A DNA stretch of 48,490 nt from Clostridium sp. CAG:964 (GTDB lineage: Bacteria; Bacillota; Clostridia; Oscillospirales; Acutalibacteraceae): the NCBI GenBank assembly GCA_000435335.1, contig FR891342.1, positions 55,268 to 103,757 on the forward strand. Direction: 5' to 3'. Shown here piece by piece: positions 1 to 10,217 of the stretch (position 1 is its first letter; every line of letters starts with the position of its first letter). A model generated the notes under the pieces. That model was not told the origin of the DNA. It saw nothing but the letters and a program-made list of their open reading frames with translations, and did not search any database. Made by a program: the position numbers and the translations under genes.

Positions 1-2036
1 TCTTCCTTTTCGACATAGGTACCTGCCATAATAGCGGCAAACACCTCGCCGTTCATTTTTTCGTGCTTAATCAAGTATTGGGCAACCTCGTGAAGCTTTG
101 GAGTATACTGTGTAAGTATATCCTCTGTTTTCTTGTATGCCTCAGAAATAATACGGTGTACCTCTTCGTCGATTTCGGCAGATGTTGCATCTGAGAAATC
201 CTTTGCGTGGCCCATATCCTTGCCGATAAACACTTCCTGACCGCCCGAGTAGTTAATAGGTCCTATGCGGTCACTCATACCGTACTTAGTAACCATTGCT
301 CTTGCGGTTTCTGTAGCCTTTTCAATATCGTTTGAAGCGCCTGTGGAAATATCGCCCAAAATAAGCGCCTCTGCTACTCTACCGCCTAGGCAAACAACAA
401 TGTCTTCTTCCATTGATGTTTTAGAACGATAGCTCTTGTCCTCTGTAGGCTGAGGCATAGTGTATCCGCCTGCCAAGCCACGAGGGATAATTGAAATTTC
501 GTGTACAGGGTCTTGAGTAGGGCAAGCATAGAATGTAATTGCGTGACCTGCCTCGTGATATGCTGTAAGCTTCTTTTCGCTTTCGGACATAACTCTCGAC
601 TTCTTTTCAGAGCCAACCGCAACCTTCATCATTGCGTCCTGAATTTCTGTCATGGTAATAGCCTTTAGGTCTTTTCTTGCGGCAAGCAATGCGGCCTCGT
701 TAAGCAGATTTTCAAGGTCTGCACCTGTAAAGCCTGCCGTAGTACCTGCAATAACCTCCAGCTTAACATCAGGAGCCAAAGGCTTATCCTTAGCATGTAC
801 CTTTAGTATCTCTTTTCTGCCCTTAATATCAGGATAATTAACAACAACCTGTCTGTCAAATCTGCCCGGACGCATAAGTGCAGGGTCAAGAACATCGGGA
901 CGGTTAGTTGCGGCAATAATAATAATTCCTTCATTAATGCCAAAGCCGTCCATCTCAACCAACAGCTGGTTAAGCGTTTGCTCTCGTTCGTCGTTTCCGC
1001 CGCCTACGCCGGCACCACGCTGACGACCAACGGCGTCAATTTCATCTATAAATATAATACAAGGACTGTTCTTCTTAGCCTGGTCAAACAAATCTCTTAC
1101 TCTTGATGCACCCACGCCAACAAACATTTCAACAAAATCAGAGCCTGAAATTGAGAAGAACGGTACGCCTGCCTCACCGGCAACTGCCCTTGCAAGCAAT
1201 GTTTTACCTGTACCCGGAGGGCCTACAAGAAGCACACCCTTAGGTATTCTTGCACCTAATGCACTGAACTTGCTGCTGTCCTTTAGGAACAGTACAATTT
1301 CCTCAAGCTCTTCCTTTTCTTCATCGGCACCGGCAACATCCTCAAAGGTGGTCTTTCTCTTTTCATCGTTAAGATTCTTAATCTTTGCCTTGCCAAAGCC
1401 CATTGTTTTGGTAGGGTCACCCATACCCCCTGCCATTCTCTTCATAATGAATATCCACAGGGCAATCATAGCCACTATTAAAATAATTGACGGAATAAGA
1501 TCCCACAGCCAGGTGTTGTCTGTTGCCTTGCTGTAGTCGTAAACCATAGGGGCATTAGGATATTTTTCGTTATAGGCCTCTATAAGGTTAGTTCCCTTTT
1601 GGTCGCCTAAATCACCCATAAGTGTTTTCCAAAATACCGATACATCCGGAACACTGTAGGTAATAATAGCACCGTTGGTTTCGTCACCGTCTTTTGTAAG
1701 GTTGCCTAATCCCTTGTGCTTAGGGTTTTTAGTTGTCGGGCTGGCTGTGTTTTGCTGTGAGGAGCCAAACAAGCCTCCGCCTGCATTATTAACGACAAGG
1801 TTCTCGTCAATATCTGCGTCTGCACGAAGCTGCATTTTCAACTCGCCTGTGCCAAAGTCAAGGGTAAACGCCTTGACCTCCATTCTTTCAAAGTAGCCAA
1901 CAATGTCAGAATACAAGTGCTTTTCTCTTTGCTGATTATTAAACACAAACACTACCATTAGAATTACGGCAATTGCAACACCAAAAACTAACAGAAAGCG
2001 TCCGGCACCTGCCTTCTTATTATCATCTTTGTTCAA
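1..2036 (-). CDS. ftsH: ATP-dependent zinc metalloprotease FtsH (C-terminus cut by window edge)
   Basis: Membrane-anchored AAA+ protease that extracts and degrades misfolded membrane proteins and short-lived regulators. An N-terminal membrane segment follows the start, an extracytoplasmic stretch comes next, and a second membrane segment is encoded near 1455-1500. The Walker A motif VGPPGTGKT is encoded at about 1201-1226 and the zinc-binding HEAGH at about 541-560. About 678 codons are visible, so only the last residues should be missing. The start is TTG at 2036, with AGGAG nine bases upstream; the ATG at 2040 is in another frame and stops after five codons. It is the last visible gene of the rnj-to-ftsH operon, 64 bases after hpt. 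Confidence 0.97.
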   Translation of the reverse strand, partial: MNKDDNKKAGAGRFLLVFGVAIAVILMVVFVFNNQQREKHLYSDIVGYFERMEVKAFTLDFGTGELKMQLRADADIDENLVVNNAGGGLFGSSQQNTASPTTKNPKHKGLGNLTKDGDETNGAIITYSVPDVSVFWKTLMGDLGDQKGTNLIEAYNEKYPNAPMVYDYSKATDNTWLWDLIPSIILIVAMIALWIFIMKRMAGGMGDPTKTMGFGKAKIKNLNDEKRKTTFEDVAGADEEKEELEEIVLFLKDSSKFSALGARIPKGVLLVGPPGTGKTLLARAVAGEAGVPFFSISGSDFVEMFVGVGASRVRDLFDQAKKNSPCIIFIDEIDAVGRQRGAGVGGGNDEREQTLNQLLVEMDGFGINEGIIIIAATNRPDVLDPALMRPGRFDRQVVVNYPDIKGRKEILKVHAKDKPLAPDVKLEVIAGTTAGFTGADLENLLNEAALLAARKDLKAITMTEIQDAMMKVAVGSEKKSRVMSESEKKLTAYHEAGHAITFYACPTQDPVHEISIIPRGLAGGYTMPQPTEDKSYRSKTSMEEDIVVCLGGRVAEALILGDISTGASNDIEKATETARAMVTKYGMSDRIGPINYSGGQEVFIGKDMGHAKDFSDATSAEIDEEVHRIISEAYKKTEDILTQYTPKLHEVAQYLIKHEKMNGEVFAAIMAGTYVEKE

Positions 2037-2100
2037 CCATTTTCACTCCTAGCTTTTTTAATCTATTCTATATAAAACTCATATTTGCATAGGCTGACTG

Positions 2101-2652
2101 TTAAGTATATATTTCCTCTTTCAAAACGCCTATAAACGGCAAATTACGGTACCTTTCCCCATAGTCCATACCGTAGCCGGCAATGAACTCGTTTGGTATA
2201 TCGGCACCTATATATTTAACATCAACCTCTTTTTTGCGTCTTTCGGGCTTATTGATAAGTGTGCACAGCGTTACGCTTTTTGCCCCCTTATTTTTCAGAT
2301 GATTGACTATAAAGCTTAAGGTTACGCCACTGTCTATAATATCCTCTACTATCAGTACATCTTTGCCAAGCACCGACTCGGATATATCCTTTAAGATCTG
2401 CACTCTGCCCTGTGACTCGGTGCCGCTGCCGTAGCTTGACACAGCCATAAAGTCTAAAACGCAAGGCAGCTTAATTTCTCTAAGCAAATCTGCCATAAAC
2501 ATAATACTGCCCTTTAGCAGTCCCATAACCATAAGAGGTTTTCCGCTGAAATCCTGTGTAATTTTCTTTCCCAGTCTTTCAGTCATATCCGCTATCTGCT
2601 CTTTGGTAAAAAGAACCTCTTTAAAGTCGTTAATTTCGTAATATTCCGCCAT
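2101..2652 (-). CDS. hpt: Hypoxanthine phosphoribosyltransferase
   Basis: Purine salvage enzyme that joins hypoxanthine or guanine to PRPP, giving IMP or GMP. The PRPP-binding signature VLIVEDIIDSG lies near residue 100, and the C-terminal IPNEFIAGYGMDY segment is typical of the family. The product is 183 aa from the ATG at 2652, with GGAG seven bases upstream. A longer reading from 2688 would add 12 atypical residues and overlap tilS, so I reject it. The tilS-hpt-ftsH order is the classic Firmicute arrangement, and hpt starts 13 bases after tilS ends. Confidence 0.96.
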   Translation of the reverse strand: MAEYYEINDFKEVLFTKEQIADMTERLGKKITQDFSGKPLMVMGLLKGSIMFMADLLREIKLPCVLDFMAVSSYGSGTESQGRVQILKDISESVLGKDVLIVEDIIDSGVTLSFIVNHLKNKGAKSVTLCTLINKPERRKKEVDVKYIGADIPNEFIAGYGMDYGERYRNLPFIGVLKEEIYT

Positions 2653-2665
2653 ATTCCAACTCCAC

Positions 2666-4036
2666 TTATATTCCCTCGGCTTCAACAACTAAAACAGTTT
2701 TCGTTCCGTCGGTTATTTTATACTTTTCAGACACACCAAAGCCCTGCAGCCAAATAACCTCGCTTCCGCAGGCCAGCATAAGCAGACTGCTGCGTTTCTC
2801 TTTGGGTATTTTTTCGTCTATAAGCAGCTTTTTCACAGGCTTTGTTACTCCTCTGCCATACTGCTTATATATGTCACCGGGTTGTCTTGTTCTGAAAAGC
2901 GTTTCACCGTGTATTATATCATAATCAATAACATTATTTACTAAAATTTTATGAACTCTTTTAATTTTGTCATATTTTTGCTTAGTGAAGAATTTTAAAT
3001 TAATTTTTTGTTCATTTATAACAATACTTTTATTTTCCTTACCGATAACTGCAATTTTAAAATTTTCAGGCGGTGAATCTAAGGTCTGTTTATACACCCT
3101 GAAAATCCCCTGTCCGGCTGCGGCAGTATATCCCTTTGGCAAATTTACCGCACCGCCGTCCTTCAATGCCTGCATAATAAGCTCTATATGGCGTTCCTCG
3201 TAGCTTTTGCACCCTGCCTTATTCAAAATATTTATAACCGCCTGCTTAGCTACCACCAAATGTGCACTGCATAGGCTTTTACAGCTGTAGCCGTTTTTTA
3301 CAGCTGCACTGTTTTGAAGCTCTGCGGCAAGGCTGTCGGTCAAGCCAAGCTGCTCCTCAATAATTGAGGACATTCTTTTTACTGCGTATTCAGCACCCGG
3401 GTTAATGCTTTTAAGCTGCGGCACAACTGTATGACGGATTTTATTTCTGCTGTATTCATCGGTAAGGTTGGTAGAGTCGGTCACATACGGAATTTTATTT
3501 TCCTCACAATACTGCTCTACCTGCCGCCTTGTAATATTTATAAGAGGGCGTATAATATTATCCCTAACTGCCGGAATACCGGTAAGCCCCTTTAATCCGC
3601 TGCCTCTGGCTAAGTTAAAAAGTACGGTTTCTACAGAATCAGACATTGTATGAGCTGTGGCTATTTTACCGTTTTCTCTGCAAAGGCTGTTAAAAAAGTC
3701 ATACCTTACTTTTCTGCCGCATTCCTCAGTACCCTGACCTGTTTCGGCACACAATTTCTTAATATCGGCACTTAGCACCCTGCACTCTATATTGTGTTGT
3801 CTGCAAAAGTCCTCTACCGCCCTTTGGTCACGCATTGCCTCGTCGCCACGCAGGTTATGGTTAATGTGTGCAGCAGTAAGCTTAAGCGAATATTTTTCTT
3901 TTACAGACATAAGAAAGTGGAGCAGACACATAGAATCTGCTCCTCCGGAAACGCCAACAACAATTCTTTCGCCGGCGGCTATCATATGATTACTCTCTAC
4001 AGCTTCAACAATAAGTTTGCTTACGCTTTTACTCAT
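2666..4036 (-). CDS. tilS: tRNA(Ile)-lysidine synthetase TilS
   Basis: Attaches lysine to C34 of the tRNA-Ile CAU anticodon so that it reads AUA; the gene is essential in most bacteria. The N-type ATP pyrophosphatase loop VVGVSGGADSMCLL is near residue 27, followed by AHINHNLRG and the ATAHTMSDSVET segment. The C-terminal third carries the substrate-binding and TilS-C regions. At 456 aa the length is normal for Firmicutes. The start ATG at 4036 has AGGAGG ahead of it and overlaps the end of dnaB by eight bases, suggesting translational coupling. Confidence 0.96.
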   Translation of the reverse strand: MSKSVSKLIVEAVESNHMIAAGERIVVGVSGGADSMCLLHFLMSVKEKYSLKLTAAHINHNLRGDEAMRDQRAVEDFCRQHNIECRVLSADIKKLCAETGQGTEECGRKVRYDFFNSLCRENGKIATAHTMSDSVETVLFNLARGSGLKGLTGIPAVRDNIIRPLINITRRQVEQYCEENKIPYVTDSTNLTDEYSRNKIRHTVVPQLKSINPGAEYAVKRMSSIIEEQLGLTDSLAAELQNSAAVKNGYSCKSLCSAHLVVAKQAVINILNKAGCKSYEERHIELIMQALKDGGAVNLPKGYTAAAGQGIFRVYKQTLDSPPENFKIAVIGKENKSIVINEQKINLKFFTKQKYDKIKRVHKILVNNVIDYDIIHGETLFRTRQPGDIYKQYGRGVTKPVKKLLIDEKIPKEKRSSLLMLACGSEVIWLQGFGVSEKYKITDGTKTVLVVEAEGI

Positions 4037-5390
4037 GCCTTTCCTCCTGAGATGTAAAACGCATAAATTCGCCCTGCCAGTGCAGCTTTACCGTATTTGT
4101 TTCGCCATGTCTGTTTTTGGCTACAATACATTCGCCGCTGTTAAGGTCTGCGTCCTCCTTATTCTTGCCGTCCTTGTCCTTATAGTAGCTTTCTCTGTAC
4201 AGGAACAAAACTATATCTGCGTCCTGCTCAATAGAACCGGAATCTCTCAAATCAGAAAGCATTGGTCTGTGCTCAGCACGCTGTTCGCTGGCACGGGAAA
4301 GCTGTGACAATAATATAACAGGAACATTCAGCTCCTTAGCCATACTTTTTAGGGAGCGGGTGTTTTCACCTACAATCTGCACCAGATTTTCTGTACGCAG
4401 TGTGCTTCCCATTAACTGCAGGTAGTCAATAACTACCAGGTCTACATCCTTTAGCCGCCTTAGCTTGGCCTTCATAGCCGGCACTGTAAGCATTGTGGTT
4501 TCATCAAGATACATATTGGCACGACTAAGAATTTCAGACGCCTCCATAAGTCTTGCCCACTCGTCATTATTCAGCTTACCCGACCGTAGCTTTGTACCTT
4601 CTATAAGTCCTTCGGTAGAGAGCAAGCGGGACACAAGCTGCTCCTTTGTCATTTCCAAAGAGAAAAAGGCAACACGCATTTTTGCCTTTGAGGCAACATA
4701 ACGGGCAATGTTAAGTGCAAAGGAGGTTTTACCCATACCCGGACGAGCCGCCAGCAATATAAGGTCTGACCTGTTCAGTCCCGTTATTATTCTGTCTAAA
4801 TCTGCTATGCCTGACGGTATTGGCTTTGATTTGTCGTTATCAGGTGAATTTAGTGCGTCAAGTCTTGAAAGTGTTTGGTAAATAACGCTTTCAATATGCT
4901 CCAGACTTTTAACATCTGCACCCTTTCGTATGTCGTAAATACGCTGTTCGGCAGAGTCAAGAAGCTGACTTGAGCTGTATGTACCCTCTGAAGCGTCCTC
5001 TATAATATTTTTGGCCGCAATTATCAGAGAGCGTGTTTCGTAATTTTCTTTGACAATTTGGGCATAATCCTTAGCATTTGATGTAAACGGAGTAACATTT
5101 GCAAGGTTTATAAAATACTCTCTGCCCTCTGTTTGGTCAAAGGTGGGTTCTTTCTTTAGCTCATTTAAAACCGTTACTGCATCAACAGCCGCACCTCGGT
5201 TGTAAAGATTGAGCATACAGCTATAAATAAGCTTATGGTTTGAAACATAAAAATAATCCTTGTTAGGCACAAGCTCAACTACATCGTCCAAACAATCCTG
5301 ATCCAACAAAACAGCACCTAAAACCGCCTGCTCTGCCTTTAGGTTGTAGGGCAGCTTCAGGCCCTCAAAATACTCATATCCCTCTGCCAC
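4029..5390 (-). CDS. dnaB: Replicative DNA helicase DnaB
   Basis: Hexameric 5'-3' helicase that unwinds DNA at the replication fork. The N-terminal DnaB domain begins with the usual LKAEQAVLGAVLLD segment. The RecA-like C-terminal domain has Walker A AARPGMGKTSFALN near residue 213, Walker B VVIDYLQLM and the LSQLSR motif. The length of 453 aa is normal. The likely start is GTG at 5390, preceded by GGAAGTGAG. It lies between a cupin gene and tilS; rplI-dnaB linkage is common in Firmicutes. Confidence 0.97.
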   Translation of the reverse strand: MAEGYEYFEGLKLPYNLKAEQAVLGAVLLDQDCLDDVVELVPNKDYFYVSNHKLIYSCMLNLYNRGAAVDAVTVLNELKKEPTFDQTEGREYFINLANVTPFTSNAKDYAQIVKENYETRSLIIAAKNIIEDASEGTYSSSQLLDSAEQRIYDIRKGADVKSLEHIESVIYQTLSRLDALNSPDNDKSKPIPSGIADLDRIITGLNRSDLILLAARPGMGKTSFALNIARYVASKAKMRVAFFSLEMTKEQLVSRLLSTEGLIEGTKLRSGKLNNDEWARLMEASEILSRANMYLDETTMLTVPAMKAKLRRLKDVDLVVIDYLQLMGSTLRTENLVQIVGENTRSLKSMAKELNVPVILLSQLSRASEQRAEHRPMLSDLRDSGSIEQDADIVLFLYRESYYKDKDGKNKEDADLNSGECIVAKNRHGETNTVKLHWQGEFMRFTSQEERHE

Positions 5391-5444
5391 AGCTGCTCAC
5401 TTCCTTTCCTGCTGTGCCTTTAAAATTTTGTATTTTATTAAGTC

Positions 5445-5768
5445 TTAAAATACAACCACCAGCAGCATTTTAAACTGCATTTCGCCATATACGGCGTGAG
5501 GATGTCCCGCCGGCATTACAATAGACTGTCCCTCTGTCAGAAAATATTCCTTATCGTCTATTGTTATTTTGCCTTTGCCGTCCAGACAGGTCACAAAAGC
5601 ATCTCCCTTTGACTTGTGAGCACTGATTCCCTCGCCCTTGTCAAAGGAAAACAATGTAATACTTAGGGCTTGGTTTTGAGCAAGAGTTTTGCTTACAACC
5701 TGTCCCTGCTGATATGCAACCTGATTTTTCAGCACCAAAGCCTGTGCTTTGTCGATATTTTTCAACAT
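5445..5768 (-). CDS. Small single-domain cupin protein
   Basis: A 107-aa beta-barrel protein of the cupin_2 type. The first cupin motif is seen as the ISAHKSKGDAFVTCLDGKG region and the second as VMPAGHPHAVYG. Two histidines in the second motif and one in the first are plausible metal ligands. The substrate cannot be read from sequence; related small cupins bind metals or small metabolites or act as isomerases. It sits inside the rplI-dnaB interval, 28 bases after rplI and 54 before dnaB, so it is presumably co-transcribed with them. Confidence 0.8.
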   Translation of the reverse strand: MLKNIDKAQALVLKNQVAYQQGQVVSKTLAQNQALSITLFSFDKGEGISAHKSKGDAFVTCLDGKGKITIDDKEYFLTEGQSIVMPAGHPHAVYGEMQFKMLLVVVF

Positions 5769-5796
5769 AAATAATTTATATCCTTTATCAGCATTT

Positions 5797-6243
5797 TTAA
5801 GCTTCTGTTACTACTACCTTTAGCGTAGCCGCAATGCCGGTGTAAAGCTTAATTTCGGCATTGTATGTACCGAACGCCTTAATGTCTGTATCCAGTGAAA
5901 TTTTTCTTTTATCCACATTTAAGCCGAACTGCTTTTTAAGCTCTGCTGAAATTTCCTTGGCAGTTACAGAGCCAAACAGTCTGCCGCCCTGTCCCGCCTT
6001 AGCCTTAATGCTTAGTGACTTGCCCTCTATAAGTTTCTTTGATGCATTTGCGGCTTTCTTAGCCTCTTCTATCTGAAAAGCCTTTGACGCTTCTGCGTTT
6101 TTAAGCTCGCTCATAGCCTGTGCAGTAGCCTCCTTGGCCGCTTTTTTAGGCAGCAAAAAATTTCTTGCATAGCCGTCGGAAACATTAACTAATTCTCCCT
6201 TTTTGCCTGTGCCCTTTACATCCTGTAGTAGTATAACCTTCAT
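5797..6243 (-). CDS. rplI: Large ribosomal subunit protein bL9
   Basis: Structural protein of the 50S subunit, bound to 23S rRNA near the base of the L1 stalk, which helps hold reading frame. The N-terminal domain shows the family pattern: MKVILLQDVKGTGKKGELVNV, then SDGYARNFLLPKKAA. A long connecting helix and a C-terminal domain with GGRLFGSVTAKEI follow. The length of 148 aa is typical. The ATG at 6243 has an AAAGGA site upstream. The gdpP-rplI-dnaB neighbourhood is conserved across Firmicutes. Confidence 0.98.
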   Translation of the reverse strand: MKVILLQDVKGTGKKGELVNVSDGYARNFLLPKKAAKEATAQAMSELKNAEASKAFQIEEAKKAANASKKLIEGKSLSIKAKAGQGGRLFGSVTAKEISAELKKQFGLNVDKRKISLDTDIKAFGTYNAEIKLYTGIAATLKVVVTEA

Positions 6244-6271
6244 TATATGCTCAAATCCTTTCTTATTTTAA

Positions 6272-8359
6272 TTATGTATTATCAACCGCATTTTCTTTTG
6301 CCTCGGTATCCGCATTAGCCGGTTGAGAGGTGTCCTCAATATCCTCCTCATGAGTATACTCTCCGTTAAACTGAGGCTCGCCCATTTCGCTTTCGTCCGG
6401 GCCGCTTTCCTGCGGTTCATCATTTTCAATAATGCTCAGCAGGCTTGCTCGAGCCTGCTCCATAGTAACATTTTTAAGCTGTGCACCGGCCATAGAATGA
6501 TGACCGCCGCCACCCAGCTTTTCCATAATAACCTGCACATTAACATCGCCTAATGAGCGGGCAGATATATTAACATTGCTGCCCTGCTTATACATTACAA
6601 AAGACGCAACCACATTGTTAATGCTTAACAAATCGTCAGCCGCCTGCGCCGCTGTAACACGCATATCGCTGTCGCAGTCGTCGTCAGAGCAGGCAAGTGC
6701 ATACTTGCCAAATATTTCCGCACCTGACACAAGCTTAAACTTCGCCTTGTAATTGTCAAGTGAATTTGCAAACAGCCTTTTAACGCTGACGGTATCTGCA
6801 CCCTTTTGCCTTAGGTACGCAGCCGCCTCAAAGGTTCTTACGCCTGTTTTCAAAACAAAATTCTTTGTATCCAGTGTAATGCCTGCAAGCAGTGCCGCCG
6901 CCTCGTATTTTGTTAAGCCTTTGTCACCCATATACTGTATAAGCTCAGTAGCCATTTCTGCCGCTGATGAGGCATATGGCTCATGGAAAAATACAAGTGC
7001 GTTTGAAATATGATTTACCATCATTCTGTGGTGGTCAATAACCACTACCCTTGCTGCCTTTTCATATACTCTTGCATCCTCCAGAAAATCCGGAGAATGT
7101 GTATCTACAACAATAAGCAAGGTTTTTTCGGTAATTGTCATAAGTGCCTCTACAGGCTCCATAAACATATTTCCGTTTCCTGTCTCCTCCATTAGGCTTA
7201 TAAGAGAGCCTGCAACCGTTCGGTCTTTTTTAACCACAATATGTGCCGGCTTTTTCATATCCTTTGTAATACTGCTCCACAAGCCTACTCCTGTACCGAT
7301 GCAGTCAAGGTCGGAATTGTGATGTCCCATAATAAGAATATGGTCGCTTGCCTTTATATGCTGTACCAAGGAGCTTGCAATAACTCTTGTACGCACCTTG
7401 TCAATTTTCTCAAAGCCTTGTGAGATTCCGCCGTAAAAGCGGTATTGGTCTTTAGTTTTTATAGCCGCCTGGTCGCCGCCACGGCCCAGTGCCATATCAA
7501 GAGCATTCCTTGACCAGTATTCGCACTGCTTAAAGCCGGTTGCACATCTGCCTATGCCTACGGATATTGTAGGCTTGCACAGATTATCCTCAATGGCAAC
7601 ATTTTTAACCTCTTCAAGAACACTGAAATTGTCCTCGGTTAAAGAATCAATAACTCTCTCTTCAAATATAACCATATATCTGCTGTTATATAGCTTTTTA
7701 TACAGACCGTTAAATTTAGCCGCCCACTTTTGTATAACCTTTTCAACATTTACAATAATGTACGACTGCTGCTGATCGTCGTCCTTTTCAAATTCGTCTA
7801 CATTGTCAAATTCAATGGTAGCCACAACAGGACGGGAATTCATATATTCATCGGTTGTTTCCTTGTAGTAGGTGTCGTCTACAAAATAAAGCACTCTGGA
7901 CTTTTCGGATATTCTACAGCCTACAACGGTATACCGCCTTTCACCGTACATAACATCCGAACCGTCTGAGTTAAGAATATTATCTACAGAGGTGTTTGGT
8001 ATATAGTGATTTATCAGATCACCCTCGCAGTTTCTGTTGTTGCACATAACCTTTTTAAAGCTTTCATTGCACCAAACAACATCGTCAAATGAACCAATAA
8101 CCACAATGGGTATACTAAACTGGTTTAAATACTCCAAGCTGTCACTGCCCAGCTTCTCAGCCGTAGCCTTTACCGTAGAATAAATGTGGTGGTTAAAGCG
8201 GCTTATTCCGTAGGCAACAATGACAATAGACATTACGGCTATTATCATTTCTATGCCGAATACATACAAATTCCAACGGAAGGAAAATACAGCCATAGCA
8301 AACACTGCCACAGTGTACACTATAAAAAACGGGGTAACTGTCCATATTTTTCGTTTCAT
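6272..8359 (-). CDS. gdpP: Cyclic-di-AMP phosphodiesterase GdpP (DHH/DHHA1 family)
   Basis: Membrane protein that hydrolyses the second messenger c-di-AMP to pApA, affecting potassium balance, osmotic control and cell-wall stress. The order is two membrane helices (residues 10-55), a degenerate PAS domain, a degenerate GGDEF domain (GRGGDQAAIK in place of the catalytic loop), then the DHH domain with GHHNSDLDCIG and VVIDHHRM, and DHHA1 with GGGGHHSMAG. The 695-aa length includes an acidic C-terminal tail of about 50 residues. It starts 31 bases after rnj. The K+ uptake genes at 13-15 kb are a known type of c-di-AMP target in other Firmicutes; that link here is inference. Confidence 0.95.
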   Translation of the reverse strand: MKRKIWTVTPFFIVYTVAVFAMAVFSFRWNLYVFGIEMIIAVMSIVIVAYGISRFNHHIYSTVKATAEKLGSDSLEYLNQFSIPIVVIGSFDDVVWCNESFKKVMCNNRNCEGDLINHYIPNTSVDNILNSDGSDVMYGERRYTVVGCRISEKSRVLYFVDDTYYKETTDEYMNSRPVVATIEFDNVDEFEKDDDQQQSYIIVNVEKVIQKWAAKFNGLYKKLYNSRYMVIFEERVIDSLTEDNFSVLEEVKNVAIEDNLCKPTISVGIGRCATGFKQCEYWSRNALDMALGRGGDQAAIKTKDQYRFYGGISQGFEKIDKVRTRVIASSLVQHIKASDHILIMGHHNSDLDCIGTGVGLWSSITKDMKKPAHIVVKKDRTVAGSLISLMEETGNGNMFMEPVEALMTITEKTLLIVVDTHSPDFLEDARVYEKAARVVVIDHHRMMVNHISNALVFFHEPYASSAAEMATELIQYMGDKGLTKYEAAALLAGITLDTKNFVLKTGVRTFEAAAYLRQKGADTVSVKRLFANSLDNYKAKFKLVSGAEIFGKYALACSDDDCDSDMRVTAAQAADDLLSINNVVASFVMYKQGSNVNISARSLGDVNVQVIMEKLGGGGHHSMAGAQLKNVTMEQARASLLSIIENDEPQESGPDESEMGEPQFNGEYTHEEDIEDTSQPANADTEAKENAVDNT

Positions 8360-8390
8360 AGTCCTTCCTCCTTTATAATAAAAACTATAA

Positions 8391-10217
8391 TTACACTTCC
8401 ATAATAATTGGCAGTATCATTGGACTTCTTCTTGTTTTGCTGAAGATATGCTTTGAAACATCGTCTTTAATCTTATTCTTTATTACATTCCATTCGTGAA
8501 CATTTTTACTTGCAAAGTCCACAAGAATATCTGTAGAAATTCTTCTAACCTCGTGAAGCAGCTCCTCGGACTCTCTTACATAAACAAATCCTCTTGAAAC
8601 AATATCGGGGCCGCTTACAACATAGCCGTCAACAATATCAAGCGAAGCAACAATAATAATTAAACCATCCTGGCCCAAATGCTTACGGTCACGCAGAACT
8701 ATACTTCCTACATCACCTACGCCCAAGCCGTCAACAAACACCTTGCCCGACGCTACAGACGGCAGCTGCTTAATATAACCCTTTTTCAGCTCTATAACAT
8801 TTCCAATGTCACCAATAAATATATGGTCACTGCTCATACCCAGGCTTTCTGCCAAGCCTGCGTGCTTACGCAGGTGCTTCTGCTCACCGTGTACAGGTAT
8901 AAAAAATTCCGGCTTAACAAGGCTGTGTACTATCTTCAGCTCCTCCTGACAAGCGTGTCCCGAAACATGAACATCATACATTGACTCATACACAACATCA
9001 CAGCCCAGCTTTAAAAGCTCATCAATAACATTGCCCACCATTTTTTCGTTGCCCGGAATAGGGTTTGCCGAAATAATTATAAAATCACCGTTGCCTACAG
9101 CAACCTTTTTGTGGTCAGAATATGCCATTCTGGAAAGTGCCGACATTGGCTCGCCCTGACTTCCTGTAGTAACAAGCACAATCTGTTCAGGCGTGTACTG
9201 GTTAAGAGAATCAATATCTATTATAACACCCTGCGGCACATCTACATAGCCAAGCTCTGTTGCTACCTGCATATAGTTTAGCATACTTCTGCCGGAAAAT
9301 GCAACTTTTCTGTTATTGGCATAAGCACAATTTACAATCTGCTGTATTCTGTTGATATTTGACGCAAAGGTTGCAATTATAATTCTTCTGTTCTGTGCTC
9401 TTACAAAAAGTCTTTCAAAGCTTTCCTGTACCTTTGCCTCCGTTTTGGTATAGCCCGGGCGTTCGGCATTGGTGGAGTCTGCCATAAGAGCCAGCACTCC
9501 CTCCTTGCCAAGCTCTGCAAAACGGGTTAAATCCGTAATCGTGCCGGCTGCCGGTGTACAGTCTATTTTAAAGTCACCTGTATGCACAAGCGTACCTGCC
9601 GGCGTATGAATAGCCACACCTACGGAATCAGGTATAGAATGGTTTACATGTATAAGCTCCACATCCATACAGCCCATTTTTACAACATCGCCTGCATTTA
9701 CAACATTAAGCCGAGCAGACGATACAAGGTTATGCTCCTTTAGCTTGTTGCCTACAAGTCCCATTGTAAGCGGTGTGCCGTATACAGGTATGTTGCAGTC
9801 CTTAAGCAGATAAGGCAAGCTGCCGATATGGTCTTCATGACCGTGGGTAATTACAATACCCTTTATTCTTGATATATTTTCCTTTACATATGTGAAATCA
9901 GGCAAAACCAGGTCTACTCCCAGCATTTCGCCGTCCGGAAACGCCATACCGCAGTCCAAAATAAACATATCGCCGCAGCACTCAAACAGTGTTATATTTT
10001 TTCCGATCTCATTAAGTCCGCCCAAAAAAGCAATTTTTACTGTTGGGGTGCTGCTTTTTCCGTTCCCTACTCTTTTTCTGCCTCGATTCACCTTTCCCTT
10101 AGGCGAGGTGCGTCTGCCGTTTTTGACAATTTGCTTTCCCCCCTTGGCATTTCTGTTACCGGTTGTTTTCCTGCCTTTATTTACGCTTCTGACAGGCTTT
10201 CTATTGTTGTTATCCAC
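8391..10217 (-). CDS. rnj: Ribonuclease J
   Basis: Metallo-beta-lactamase/beta-CASP nuclease with 5'-3' exonuclease and endonuclease activity, central to mRNA decay and rRNA maturation in Firmicutes. The ITHGHEDHIGSLPYLL zinc motif is clear, with HTGDFKID and the beta-CASP segment MADSTNAERPGYT after it. The C-terminal part has the family's VSGHACQEELK and PVHGEQKHL signatures. The first 60 residues are an added basic Lys/Arg/Gly-rich tail, probably for RNA binding. The start is GTG at 10217, with GGAGG seven bases upstream; a TTG at 10223 is too close to that site. First gene of the left operon. Confidence 0.96.
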   Translation of the reverse strand: MDNNNRKPVRSVNKGRKTTGNRNAKGGKQIVKNGRRTSPKGKVNRGRKRVGNGKSSTPTVKIAFLGGLNEIGKNITLFECCGDMFILDCGMAFPDGEMLGVDLVLPDFTYVKENISRIKGIVITHGHEDHIGSLPYLLKDCNIPVYGTPLTMGLVGNKLKEHNLVSSARLNVVNAGDVVKMGCMDVELIHVNHSIPDSVGVAIHTPAGTLVHTGDFKIDCTPAAGTITDLTRFAELGKEGVLALMADSTNAERPGYTKTEAKVQESFERLFVRAQNRRIIIATFASNINRIQQIVNCAYANNRKVAFSGRSMLNYMQVATELGYVDVPQGVIIDIDSLNQYTPEQIVLVTTGSQGEPMSALSRMAYSDHKKVAVGNGDFIIISANPIPGNEKMVGNVIDELLKLGCDVVYESMYDVHVSGHACQEELKIVHSLVKPEFFIPVHGEQKHLRKHAGLAESLGMSSDHIFIGDIGNVIELKKGYIKQLPSVASGKVFVDGLGVGDVGSIVLRDRKHLGQDGLIIIVASLDIVDGYVVSGPDIVSRGFVYVRESEELLHEVRRISTDILVDFASKNVHEWNVIKNKIKDDVSKHIFSKTRRSPMILPIIMEV